Shown piece by piece: positions 55,915 to 63,927 of a DNA stretch of 64,000 nucleotides (position 1 is the first letter of the stretch; each line of letters starts with the position of its first letter). The stretch comes from an uncultured SAR86 cluster bacterium (GTDB lineage: Bacteria; Pseudomonadota; Gammaproteobacteria; Magnimaribacterales; AG-339-G14). The notes below the pieces were generated by a model. That model worked only from the letters and a program-made list of their open reading frames with translations, had not been told where the DNA came from and made no database searches. The stretch is taken from NCBI GenBank assembly GCA_902635045.1, contig CACPMT010000005.1, positions 1 through 64,000 on the forward strand. The letters run 5' to 3'. Made by a program: the position numbers and the translations under genes.

Positions 55915-56661
55915 ATGTCTGAAACCGACTTAATCTTAAAAAATAACTTTGATGTTGAATTTCTTCTTATCGAAACTTCTCACCCAGGAAATATAGGCGC
56001 TTGTGCAAGGGCAATAAAAAATATGGGTTTTGAAAAGTTGGGTTTAGTTAACCCAAGTAATTTTCCATCCGACGAAGCTTTTTTCAGAGCTAAAAGTGCA
56101 GGAGATATTTTAGATTCCGCAAACATTTATTCAAATCTTGACGATGCTTTAGCTGAGAAAACTATAGTTTTAGGAACAAGCGCTAGAGACAGGACTATCC
56201 CATGGCCAACCGTTTTTACGAATGAAATAATCAAAAAAAATTTTAATCTAGATATCAATAGTAAAATTTCTGTTTTATTTGGCAGAGAAAAAAGCGGATT
56301 AACAAACGAGGAATTGCAGAGATGCCATCTTCATTTGAAGATTCCTTCTAGTGAGGAATATTCTTCTCTCAATTTGTCACATGCAGTACAAATTATTTCT
56401 TACGAGTTAAGAAATGTACTTTTAGGAAATTCTAAAAATCTCTTCAAAGCAGATGTGCCACAAAGTACGGATCAAGATGACGAGTTTTTATTGAGACATA
56501 TAGATGAAGTATTGTTAGATTTAAACTTTTACGACCAGAATAGTTCCCGACAAGTTAAAGCTAGAATTAAAAGACTATTAAAAAAAGCGAGACCTGATAA
56601 ATTAGAGGTAGGAATTCTCAGAGGATTTTTAAGTAAGATTCAGGAGGCTCTTAACAAATAA
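55915..56661 (+). CDS. trmJ: tRNA (cytidine/uridine-2'-O-)-methyltransferase TrmJ
   Basis: 248 residues, SPOUT fold. The opening VEFLLIETSHPGNIGACARA (substrate Arg), VLGTSARDR, the knot LFGREKSGLTNEEL and SLNLSHAVQIISYELR are diagnostic. It methylates position 32 of certain tRNAs. iscR and the isc genes that follow trmJ in E. coli are absent here; a tRNA gene follows instead. Confidence 0.94.
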   Translation: MSETDLILKNNFDVEFLLIETSHPGNIGACARAIKNMGFEKLGLVNPSNFPSDEAFFRAKSAGDILDSANIYSNLDDALAEKTIVLGTSARDRTIPWPTVFTNEIIKKNFNLDINSKISVLFGREKSGLTNEELQRCHLHLKIPSSEEYSSLNLSHAVQIISYELRNVLLGNSKNLFKADVPQSTDQDDEFLLRHIDEVLLDLNFYDQNSSRQVKARIKRLLKKARPDKLEVGILRGFLSKIQEALNK

Positions 56662-56678
56662 AATCATTCTGATACAAT
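56651..56678 (+). promoter_or_regulatory. Candidate promoter for tRNA-Glu
   Basis: TTAACA (56651-56656), a 16-base spacer and TACAAT (56673-56678) each match the sigma-70 elements at five of six bases. The -35 lies in the last codons of trmJ; transcription would start near 56685. Confidence 0.5.
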
Positions 56679-56693
56679 CCGTTTTCTGTTTGA

Positions 56694-56768
56694 GTCCCCT
56701 TCGTCTAGCGGTTAGGACACCGGGTTTTCATCTCGGCAACAGGGGTTCGATCCCCCTAGGGGACGCCA
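56694..56768 (+). tRNA. tRNA-Glu (anticodon TTC)
   Basis: 75 bases including an encoded CCA. Acceptor GTCCCCT pairs fully with AGGGGAC. The anticodon stem CCGGG/CTCGG encloses TTTTCAT with anticodon TTC. T-arm loop GGTTCGATCC is standard. The 146 bases between it and glnK show no clear promoter or terminator. Confidence 0.97.
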
Positions 56769-56914
56769 TTTTCTTTAAAAGATCGGTTTTGGAGCATAAA
56801 AAATACTTTTTTCGTTAAATATGCTCACATTTAAAGCAAATACATTTTTTTTTACTAATATCCACAAAAAAATGGGGAATAAAGGTCTCTGTAAAATTAT
56901 TTTGCGGAGGATTT

Positions 56915-57271
56915 GTGAAACTTGTTTATATTGTTGTTAGACCATCAAAAGTGGAAGTCGTGAAAAGCGCTTTAGCTGCAATAAATATTGGTGGAGCAAC
57001 TTTATTTGACGTTAGAGGTTTTGGTGCTTCAAGGGGACATACAAGTTCCTATAGAGGTTCCCAATACGTAACTGATACTAATCCAAAGGGCATGCTAATG
57101 GTAGCGTGCAAAGACGATGATGTTCCTAACATCATTCAGGCTGTTCGTGACGTAGCTAATACCGGATCCATAGGAGATGGGAAAATTTTCGTTAACGAAC
57201 TTTCAGATGTAATCCGCATCCGAACTGGAGAAACTGGTGAAGATGCAATAATGGAGAAAAATAATGACTGA
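56915..57271 (+). CDS. PII-family nitrogen regulatory protein with altered T-loop
   Basis: 118 residues, PII trimer subunit. It starts at GTG 56915 behind GGAGGA. The uridylylation Tyr51 is kept (YRGSQYVTD), as are Lys58, the GDGKIFV loop (Gly87, Lys90) and VIRIRTGE with Arg101 and Arg103. Residues 38-39, Arg-Gln in E. coli GlnB and GlnK, read Ala-Ser here, so the Gln39 that helps bind magnesium and 2-oxoglutarate is lost; the strand after the T-loop is MLMVACKDD instead of VKI. The stop overlaps amt by 8 bases, so it most likely controls the transporter (GlnK-like role). Confidence 0.88.
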   Translation: MKLVYIVVRPSKVEVVKSALAAINIGGATLFDVRGFGASRGHTSSYRGSQYVTDTNPKGMLMVACKDDDVPNIIQAVRDVANTGSIGDGKIFVNELSDVIRIRTGETGEDAIMEKNND

Positions 57272-58490
57272 GATGGAATTTGCACTAAATACATTTTATT
57301 TAGTACTTTCTGGGGCTTTTGTTATGTGGATGGCTGCTGGTTTCACAATGTTGGAAGCTGGACTTGTGCGTTCTAAAAACGTTTCAGAAATTGTAACCAA
57401 AAATTTAGGTCTATATTCAATCGCATGTGTAATGTATTTGGCATGTGGTTTTTATTTAATGTACCCAGGTGATGACGTTATCAACGCATACTTGCCAGGA
57501 ATGGGTACTACTTGGGGTATTAGCTTAGCTGGTTTAACTGCAAACTATGATTTGGGTTATTCAGATGCTGCTGATTTCTTTTTCCAGGTTGTTTTCGTTG
57601 CTACGGCAATGTCAATTGTTTCTGGAGCTGTAGCTGAAAGAATGAGACTAGTACCGTTTTTTATATTCGCAGTTGTTATGACTGGATTTATCTACCCTGT
57701 TCAAGGTTATTGGAAATGGGGTGGTGGTTGGTTAGACGCAATCGGCTATACTGACTTTGCTGGGTCTGGAGTAGTTCACTTATGTGGAGCTTCGGCAGCA
57801 CTTGCAGCTGTTTTAATTCTTGGAGCCAGAGCAGGTAAGTATGGTTCAGATGGATCAGTTACTGTCATGAGAGGATCAAACATTCCAATCGCTGCTTTAG
57901 GTGCTTTTATTCTTTGGTTAGGTTGGTTCGGATTTAATGGTGGATCACAATTAGCAGTGCACACAGTGGACAATGCTAATGCTGTAGCCCAAGTTTTCCT
58001 TAACACAAACGCAGCAGCGGCTGGTGGTGTTTTAGGAGCAATTATTATTTCAAAAATATTAACAGGAAAAATGGATGTTACCATGGGAATTAATGGAGCG
58101 ATTGCAGGTTTAGTTGCAATTACAGCTGCTCCTGATACTCCATCTGGTGGACTAGCAACTATCATCGGTCTGATCGGTGGTGTAATAGTATATTTTTCAG
58201 TTGTATTCTTTGACTCAGTACTCAAGGTAGATGACCCGGTTGGGGCCATATCTGCTCACGGTACGGTAGGTGTTTGGGGAATAATGGCAACTCCTTTATC
58301 TGGAGCTGGTGCATTTGGCACGCAAGCAATTGGAGCTGTCTCTATATTCCTTTGGACTTTTATAACTGCAGGAGCAACACTTCTTGTCATCAAAGCCATC
58401 ATGGGACTTCGTCCTACTATGGAAGATGAAATGGAAGGTATGGATGCTTCAGAAGTTGGAGTTTCAGCTTACCCAGAGTTTTCAGAGTAA
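57264..58490 (+). CDS. amt: Ammonium transporter
   Basis: 408 residues with about 11 membrane helices. The opening VMWMAAGFTMLEAGLVRSKN is typical of Amt. The conserved pore histidines are His172 in GSGVVHLCGASAA and a second in AISAHGTVGVWG (about residue 330). It takes up ammonium and is normally plugged by the adjacent PII protein. A terminator follows within 10 bases of the stop. Confidence 0.96.
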   Translation: MTEMEFALNTFYLVLSGAFVMWMAAGFTMLEAGLVRSKNVSEIVTKNLGLYSIACVMYLACGFYLMYPGDDVINAYLPGMGTTWGISLAGLTANYDLGYSDAADFFFQVVFVATAMSIVSGAVAERMRLVPFFIFAVVMTGFIYPVQGYWKWGGGWLDAIGYTDFAGSGVVHLCGASAALAAVLILGARAGKYGSDGSVTVMRGSNIPIAALGAFILWLGWFGFNGGSQLAVHTVDNANAVAQVFLNTNAAAAGGVLGAIIISKILTGKMDVTMGINGAIAGLVAITAAPDTPSGGLATIIGLIGGVIVYFSVVFFDSVLKVDDPVGAISAHGTVGVWGIMATPLSGAGAFGTQAIGAVSIFLWTFITAGATLLVIKAIMGLRPTMEDEMEGMDASEVGVSAYPEFSE

Positions 58491-58505
58491 AATTCTCCCC
58501 CTAAT

Positions 58506-58536
58506 AAAAAGGCAGATCGAAAGATCTGCCTTTTTT
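58506..58536 (+). terminator. Rho-independent terminator after amt
   Basis: GGCAGATC (58511-58518) pairs with GATCTGCC (58523-58530) around a GAAA tetraloop, with AAAAA before and six T after. It is positioned right after the amt stop. Confidence 0.93.
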
Positions 58537-58540
58537 CTTG

Positions 58541-58570
58541 AAAAAAGGGAGACAAAGTCTCCCTTTTTTT
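58541..58570 (-). terminator. Rho-independent terminator for the YRG-repeat gene
   Basis: GGGAGAC (58547-58553) pairs with GTCTCCC (58557-58563) around AAA, flanked by A and T runs on either side, so it can act in both directions. It lies 12 bases past the stop of the minus-strand small gene. Confidence 0.88.
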
Positions 58571-58582
58571 AGCTATCAATAA

Positions 58583-58747
58583 TTAAGCTACATGTTTAAC
58601 ACCACGGTAAATTCCTTCACCTGACGTGTTAGACTTTTCACTTTTAACAGCATCGTGTTTTGTACCTCTGTAAATGCCAGCTTTAGGAGATTTCTCATCT
58701 CTAGCGACATTATCAGAAGTAACTTTGATACCTCTGTAAGTAGTCAT
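58583..58747 (-). CDS. 54-residue YRGxK-repeat protein (DUF4278-like)
   Basis: Start ATG at 58747, with GGAGG 7 bases upstream; a more distal ATG at 58798 lacks a binding site. The product is three copies of a short unit: TYRGIKVTS at the start, IYRGTKHDA in the middle and IYRGVKHVA at the end, joined by charged Ser/Lys/Asn-rich linkers. The opening MTTYRGIK recalls the DUF4278 family, small proteins of unknown function. It is hydrophilic, with no signal peptide or membrane helix. It has its own near-consensus promoter, long leader and terminator, so it is a single-gene unit and probably well expressed. Confidence 0.85.
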   Translation of the reverse strand: MTTYRGIKVTSDNVARDEKSPKAGIYRGTKHDAVKSEKSNTSGEGIYRGVKHVA

Positions 58748-58942
58748 ATCGTGCCTCCAGTTTTCGTTTCGATTTCGTACATGCATCTTAAGATACACAC
58801 CCTTCTCAACGCGTTCCTTCGGTAGATATTCGGTCTCGTTCCCTTATCGGTACTTGCTTGCCTTTCTTTAAAAAGAAAGAGGTTTTCCTATCTTCCTACT
58901 TCCGTTCCTTGCATCAAAATGTAGCAAGGAATGAACGATTTA
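58748..58942 (-). ncRNA. Long 5' leader of the YRG-repeat gene, possibly a structured or protein-binding RNA
   Basis: Transcription from the promoter at 58949-58977 gives a leader of about 195 bases. It holds a stem TTCCTTGC/GCAAGGAA (58905-58912 with 58924-58931), a second stem of CTTTCTT with AAGAAAG (58862-58879), and a self-complementary ATCTTAAGAT at 58786-58795. On the transcribed strand, GGA occurs seven times, four of them within 58886-58908, a pattern reminiscent of CsrA/RsmA sites. No known RNA family was recognised. Confidence 0.4.
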
Positions 58943-58948
58943 AGTGCA

Positions 58949-58977
58949 ATTATAGAGTTAAGAGACCTTTTTTTCAA
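58949..58977 (-). promoter_or_regulatory. Near-consensus sigma-70 promoter for the YRG-repeat gene
   Basis: On the minus strand TTGAAA (58977-58972), a 17-base spacer and a perfect TATAAT (58954-58949). This is the strongest sigma-70 promoter seen by eye in the window. Confidence 0.85.
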
Positions 58978-59011
58978 GTTTTTTTTTACAAATATCCATT
59001 TTTTCATTTCA

Positions 59012-59041
59012 TTGTCAATAAATAACTTATCGACATATACA
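59012..59041 (+). promoter_or_regulatory. Candidate promoter for the TonB-dependent receptor
   Basis: TTGTCA (59012-59017), an 18-base spacer and TATACA (59036-59041) lie about 40 bases before the start codon. The rest of the 58748-59079 spacer is taken by the opposite-strand leader and promoter. Confidence 0.4.
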
Positions 59042-59079
59042 CTAGATATAGACTTCAAAGGAGATATAATCTCACCTTC

Positions 59080-61629
59080 ATGATTTTTTTTAGGACTTCA
59101 TTAATTGTAATTTTGGTTTCAATTTCTCAAATTTTGATTTCAGCAGATGAAGAGCTAGTTGTAACGGGTTCTTATTTAAAAGATAGAACCCTAGAATCTT
59201 CTCCTGTAGATATTTTTAACGCAGTTGAATTAGAGAATTTAAATATTTCTTCTCTTGCAGAAATTGGCAAATATATTCATACCGCTTCAGGGTCTCATTT
59301 TCAAAGTGATTCTTTAGAAGGAACGGATCAAGGTATGGCAAATGTCAACCTGAGAGGTTTAAATTTATCTGCTACTTTAGTAATGGTAAATTCTAGAAGA
59401 AATACTTTAGCAGGCCTTCCTGCAGAAAGCGGCGATAGCTATGTAGATATAAATTTAATGCCTCAGATAGCAGTTGAAAAAATTGAAATTTTAAAGGAAG
59501 GGGCAACTTCTTTATATGGATCAGATGCAATTGCAGGAGTTGTAAACTTTTTAACTTATGAAAGTTTTCAAGGCAGCAAGTTAAAAATTTCCAATCAGAA
59601 AACTCAACACTATGGACAAGACGATAGAAAGATTGAATTTTTATTTGGTACAAATATCAATGAACTCAATTTTGTCTTAGCTGCGGAGGTTTTAAACCGA
59701 TCAAGTCTACCATCAAAAAAAATAGAAGGAATTTCAGAACTAGGCATAAGTATTTTTGGAAATACTTACATTGCTAAAGAAGACAATACATTTGCTGCAT
59801 CTGGTATTTATTCTGGAACGACTTATGAAGATGGAGATAAGATTCCAGATCCTAATTGTATAGCAAATGGCGGAACCTTATACGTGGGATATTGTGGATT
59901 TGTCTATGGCGATAGGTTCAACATTACAAATGACGAAGATCATCAGAAAATTTATCTAAATGCTAACAGGAATTTTGAAAATTACAGTTTTTCGTCAACA
60001 TTTATTCAATCAAAAGTTGATGTAAATGATAATCCACAATCACCTTCGTATCCCGCTTTATCTTTTCCAGAGATCGGGGTGGGAAAAGCAGGTAGTCCAT
60101 TTAACAAAGCAGTTACTTGGTACGGGAGACCTTTACGTGCTTCATCACCTTCACCATTATCTCCGAAAGAAATAGAACAGTTTCACTTTTCAACAGTATT
60201 AGACGCAAACATAGGTGAACAAGCTAAATTAAGTCTAGCTTTATCTCATAGCGAACACGATAACTTTATGAGCAGGCCTGACACTATCAATTCAAGGTTT
60301 TTAGCAGCTCTGAATAATGCTGGAGGCCCCAATTCAAATCTTACTTGGAATCTCTTTGATTCTTCTCAAAACTCAGACATATTAAAAAAATATATTTCTG
60401 GTAGCGAAGATTCAATAAATAAATCTAAATTATCTGTGTTGGATATTTTATTTGAAAGTAAAGCAAAAAATATAAATTACGTTTTAGGATTTCAAGCTGG
60501 CTTAGAAAGTTTAGATGTGTCTTGGAACGATTTATCAAGAGTAGAATTTAATTCTGCAGGAAAAATGATAAAAGCAGCTGATTTACTTTTTTTGGGAGGA
60601 GGATCAAATGTTGAGTCTGACAGAGAGAAATATGCAATTTTCTCAGAGCTTTACCCTTTACTTAGTGATGATCTAGATCTTAAAATTTCCGCTAGATTTG
60701 AAAAAATTGGAAAAGAAACGTCTTTTGACCCAAAAATCTCTTTAAAAAAATATTTCAATGATTCTCTTATTTTTAGAGGATCAATAGGAACTTCCTTTGC
60801 AATGCCATCCTTAGGCCAGCTTTATTCTGCTAGGACATCACTAAATAGAGTAGATGGCAATTTCATTAGGGTTTCTAAAGTAGGAAATCAAAATTTGAAA
60901 CCTCAATCCTCTACTAACTCAAATTTTGGAATAATTTATCTATTGGATGACCAAAAAATATCACTCGATTATTGGAAAATAGATTACAAGGATAGATTAA
61001 CTGTAGAAAGTGCTACAGCTTTATATGAAGCTAATCCTAACAACCCAATATTTACCTACAACGGATCAACTCTATATGCAGCAAATATAAAATATATTAA
61101 TGAGGAAAAAACTGATTTATCAGGACTTGATATTTCATTTGAGTCTCAAACTTACATATCTCAATTCGGAGAATTCAATTATAAAATTGATGGTTCTTAT
61201 TTGATAGAATATGAAACTACTCAATTAGGAACCTCTATCGATAGAGCAGGAAGATTTAACTATGATATCGAAGGTTATTCTCTTCCTGAATTTAAGCTTA
61301 ATTTGTTTGCCGTAATGCAAAATAATTTCAATAAATATACTTTTAATGCAAGGTATGTAAGCGGCTATGATAATTTTAAAAGTCTTTCGGGAAGAGCCAA
61401 ATCTATAGGAGGTTATTCAAACGAGGTAGATTCATCTCTAATGTATGACCTGGGTTACAAACTTTATTTAAAAAATAATGACTTAGAGTACAATCTTAGT
61501 TTCTCAATAATAAACTTAACTGACGAAGATCCTCCCAAAGTAAATAGTCAACCAGAGTTTAGTTATGATCCAAGACAAATAGATCCTAGAGGGAGAATTT
61601 TTTCTTTTGGGATAGAAATAAACTTATAA
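59080..61629 (+). CDS. TonB-dependent outer-membrane receptor
   Basis: 849 residues. A signal peptide (1-22, ending ISA) is followed by a plug domain (about 28-160: EELVVTGSYLKDRTLESSPV, MANVNLRGLNLSATLVMVN, EILKEGATSLYGSDAIAGVV) and a C-terminal 22-strand barrel ending in Phe-rich SFGIEINL. The TonB-box region is near EELVVTGS. It imports a ligand too large for porins; the substrate is unknown, and no TonB-linked enzyme lies beside it. The start ATG is 16 bases from the nearest AAAGGAG, an unusually long gap, but no better start is in frame. Confidence 0.9.
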   Translation: MIFFRTSLIVILVSISQILISADEELVVTGSYLKDRTLESSPVDIFNAVELENLNISSLAEIGKYIHTASGSHFQSDSLEGTDQGMANVNLRGLNLSATLVMVNSRRNTLAGLPAESGDSYVDINLMPQIAVEKIEILKEGATSLYGSDAIAGVVNFLTYESFQGSKLKISNQKTQHYGQDDRKIEFLFGTNINELNFVLAAEVLNRSSLPSKKIEGISELGISIFGNTYIAKEDNTFAASGIYSGTTYEDGDKIPDPNCIANGGTLYVGYCGFVYGDRFNITNDEDHQKIYLNANRNFENYSFSSTFIQSKVDVNDNPQSPSYPALSFPEIGVGKAGSPFNKAVTWYGRPLRASSPSPLSPKEIEQFHFSTVLDANIGEQAKLSLALSHSEHDNFMSRPDTINSRFLAALNNAGGPNSNLTWNLFDSSQNSDILKKYISGSEDSINKSKLSVLDILFESKAKNINYVLGFQAGLESLDVSWNDLSRVEFNSAGKMIKAADLLFLGGGSNVESDREKYAIFSELYPLLSDDLDLKISARFEKIGKETSFDPKISLKKYFNDSLIFRGSIGTSFAMPSLGQLYSARTSLNRVDGNFIRVSKVGNQNLKPQSSTNSNFGIIYLLDDQKISLDYWKIDYKDRLTVESATALYEANPNNPIFTYNGSTLYAANIKYINEEKTDLSGLDISFESQTYISQFGEFNYKIDGSYLIEYETTQLGTSIDRAGRFNYDIEGYSLPEFKLNLFAVMQNNFNKYTFNARYVSGYDNFKSLSGRAKSIGGYSNEVDSSLMYDLGYKLYLKNNDLEYNLSFSIINLTDEDPPKVNSQPEFSYDPRQIDPRGRIFSFGIEINL

Positions 61630-61651
61630 ATACAAAAGTATAAGGATTTTT

Positions 61652-63031
61652 ATGGCAAGCATTGACCAGTCATCTGATATTGAAGTTTCTGAAGATGAAA
61701 TAGAAAAGGTTTCAAGCCCTGAAACTTTATCAATATGGGGGTTAGCTTGGCCATCTATTTTAGCAAACATTCTCTTTGCAGCTGTTGGAATTGTTGGCCT
61801 TAAGGCAGTAGGAGCATTAGGGACTGAGGCTTTGGCAGCTGTTGGAACAGGACAAAGAATTTTTTTTGTTATTCAATCCTTAATCATGGCAGTTTCAACT
61901 GGAACAACTGCATTGATTGCGAGAGCTTATGGTTCAGGTAATAAAAATGAGGGTGCATTAGTATTATTTGATTCGTTATGGATAGGCATAGCATTGGGAA
62001 TTTTTACTACTTTTATTGGTTGGATTTTCGGAGAGAATATCTTAGGACTATTTGGTTTGAATGAGGCATCAAAAGCCCTTGCAGTTGATTACCTAAAGTA
62101 CTCAATGCTTTTTTCAGCGATGTTTTCAGCTTCTTTTATTTTTGGGGCGGCATTAAGAGCTGCTGGCGATGCTAAAACTCCACTGGCGATTATGATTTTT
62201 CAAAACATCATAAATGTTTTTCTTTTAATTGGGCTTGTTAACGGTAGTTTTGGATTACCAAACCTAGGTGTCGTAGGCGCTGCATTTGCTTGGGGGATTT
62301 CCTTCACTATTGGAACATTAATTTGTTTTTTTCTATGGTTGTCTAATCTAACAATAATCCCACGTCCTAGTTTTAATTCTTTCAATAGGAATAGAATAAA
62401 ACTGATTTTAAAAATTTCAACTCCTGCAACTATTGAGCAAGGTATTTTCCAATTTGGATTATTAATTTATTTTTGGATAATTTCCCTTTATGGAACAGCA
62501 CCTGTCGCAGCATACAATATTGGTATTAATATTTTGATGCTTTCGTTTATGATTGGACAGGGTTTTTCAATTGCAGGAGCGACACTTACTGGTCAATTTT
62601 TAGGGGCCGATAATCCAAAAGAAGCTAAGAAAAGTGGGTGGAAATCTACTGGGTTGTCTATAGTTTCAATGACTTTGATTGGTCTTTTTGTTGCAATTTT
62701 TTCTGAAGAGATATCTGGATTTTTAATTAATGATCCAGAAGTAATAAGATTGACAGTTATTTTTGTTTGGTTCTTGGGTTCAATGCAACCGTTAATGGCA
62801 ATTGAATTTGCTCTGGGAGGTGCTTTGAGAGGAGCCGGAGATACAAAGTCTCCATTAATCATTACAATGATAGGTTTGGTATTTTTTAGACTAACTGTGG
62901 CTTTTATTTTTTTATATTTTAGTCTGCCAATTGAATATATCTTTTCAAGTTTGATGATTGACTATTTAGTGAAAGCTATCCTTTTTTCATACAGATTTAA
63001 TTCCGGCAGATGGATAAAAAAATTAGTTTAA
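61652..63031 (+). CDS. MATE-family efflux transporter
   Basis: 459 residues with 12 membrane helices in two related halves, the MATE layout. Repeated motifs include the ALGTEALAAVGTGQRIF and SGTTALIARAYGSGN stretch in the first half and IGQGFSIAGATLTGQFLGADN in the second, and two AALRAAGDAKTPL / GALRGAGDTKSPL segments at equivalent places in the halves. An acidic Ser-rich N-terminal tail of about 30 residues is cytoplasmic. It probably exports a cationic compound with sodium or protons; substrate unknown. AAGGA lies 8 bases upstream. Confidence 0.92.
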   Translation: MASIDQSSDIEVSEDEIEKVSSPETLSIWGLAWPSILANILFAAVGIVGLKAVGALGTEALAAVGTGQRIFFVIQSLIMAVSTGTTALIARAYGSGNKNEGALVLFDSLWIGIALGIFTTFIGWIFGENILGLFGLNEASKALAVDYLKYSMLFSAMFSASFIFGAALRAAGDAKTPLAIMIFQNIINVFLLIGLVNGSFGLPNLGVVGAAFAWGISFTIGTLICFFLWLSNLTIIPRPSFNSFNRNRIKLILKISTPATIEQGIFQFGLLIYFWIISLYGTAPVAAYNIGINILMLSFMIGQGFSIAGATLTGQFLGADNPKEAKKSGWKSTGLSIVSMTLIGLFVAIFSEEISGFLINDPEVIRLTVIFVWFLGSMQPLMAIEFALGGALRGAGDTKSPLIITMIGLVFFRLTVAFIFLYFSLPIEYIFSSLMIDYLVKAILFSYRFNSGRWIKKLV

Positions 63032-63047
63032 ATGACACTTTGTCATT
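63031..63047. promoter_or_regulatory. Inverted repeat before the proteorhodopsin gene
   Basis: AATGACA (63031-63037) and TGTCATT (63041-63047) are exact inverted copies around CTT. The site overlaps the MATE stop and the -35 of the next promoter. There is no U run after it, so an operator is more likely than a terminator. Confidence 0.5.
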
Positions 63048-63075
63048 GTAAAAAGCTATAAAACTGTTATATATT
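63046..63075 (+). promoter_or_regulatory. Candidate promoter for the proteorhodopsin gene
   Basis: TTGTAA (63046-63051), an 18-base spacer and TATATT (63070-63075) give a transcript starting near 63082 with a leader of about 48 bases and a strong GGGGAGG ribosome-binding site. Confidence 0.45.
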
Positions 63076-63129
63076 AAAGGTTGAGAATATTAGAAAAAGG
63101 ATTTTTCAGATATAAAACGGGGAGGTTTT

Positions 63130-63834
63130 ATGGAATCTATTTTAGCTACCAATGATTATGTTGGTATTTCATTTTGGTTAGCAACAGCAATTATGCTTGC
63201 TTCAACAGTGTTTTTCTTCATTGAAAGATCCGATGTAAAAGGCAAGTGGAAAACATCTATGACTGTTGCTGGATTAGTAACTGGTGTAGCTTTCTGGCAT
63301 TACTTATACATGAGAGAAGTGTGGGTAGTAATGGGAGATACTCCAACAGTTTATCGATACATTGATTGGTTAATTACAGTACCGTTACAAATAATCGAAT
63401 TTTACCTGGTTATCGCTGCAGTAACTGCAATTTCAGCTGCTATTTTTTGGAAGCTTCTAATCGCTTCAATAGTGATGCTAGTTTTCGGTTATTTAGGCGA
63501 AACTGGATTAATGAATGTCACAGTTGGTTTTGTAATAGGAATGGTCGCTTGGTTATACATTATTTATGAGATCTTCTTAGGAGAAACTGCAGCAGCTAAT
63601 GCTTCAAGTGGAAATGCTGCCAGTCAACAAGCATTCAATACAATCAAATGGATTGTTACCGTAGGTTGGGCTATTTATCCTTTAGGCTATGCCATTGGAT
63701 ATTTCTCACCGGGCGGTGTCGATGCTAATTCCTTGAATATTATTTATAACCTTGCAGATTTAATTAACAAAACTGCATTTGGTTTAGCGATATGGGCTGC
63801 AGCAGTAGCTGATTCTCAGTCTTCTGAAGCCTAA
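63130..63834 (+). CDS. Proteorhodopsin, blue-absorbing type (light-driven proton pump)
   Basis: 234 residues with seven membrane helices. Residues equivalent to those of the SAR86 green proteorhodopsin are: proton acceptor Asp79 in YRYIDWLITVP (Asp97), Gln87 at the spectral-tuning site in PLQIIEF (position 105, Gln = blue), proton donor Glu90 (Glu108), His57 in AFWHYLYMRE (His75) and the retinal Schiff-base Lys214 in ADLINKTAFG (Lys231). It pumps protons outward in light; no retinal-synthesis gene is in the window. The usual N-terminal signal peptide is missing: the protein starts directly with a short tail before helix A. Confidence 0.98.
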   Translation: MESILATNDYVGISFWLATAIMLASTVFFFIERSDVKGKWKTSMTVAGLVTGVAFWHYLYMREVWVVMGDTPTVYRYIDWLITVPLQIIEFYLVIAAVTAISAAIFWKLLIASIVMLVFGYLGETGLMNVTVGFVIGMVAWLYIIYEIFLGETAAANASSGNAASQQAFNTIKWIVTVGWAIYPLGYAIGYFSPGGVDANSLNIIYNLADLINKTAFGLAIWAAAVADSQSSEA

Positions 63835-63855
63835 TTAAGCTTTATATTTAAGGAT

Positions 63856-63887
63856 AAAAAAACCCCGGCATCTGCCGGGGTTTTTTT
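63856..63887. terminator. Strong bidirectional terminator after the proteorhodopsin gene
   Basis: CCCCGGC (63863-63869) pairs with GCCGGGG (63874-63880) around ATCT, with seven A before and seven T after. It lies 22 bases after the proteorhodopsin stop. Confidence 0.95.
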
Positions 63888-63893
63888 GATGGA

Positions 63894-63927
63894 GCTTCTT
63901 GAGATTCTCCCCCAAGACTCAAGAAGC
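63894..63927. other. Second hairpin just after the terminator
   Basis: GCTTCTTGAG (63894-63903) and CTCAAGAAGC (63918-63927) are perfect 10-base inverted copies around a C-rich 14-base loop. No T run follows directly. The last 70 bases of the window hold no gene that I can see. Confidence 0.55.

Noticed and set aside
56858-56866. DnaA-box-like ATATCCACA upstream of the PII gene
   Set aside because: One mismatch and no neighbouring box; likely chance.
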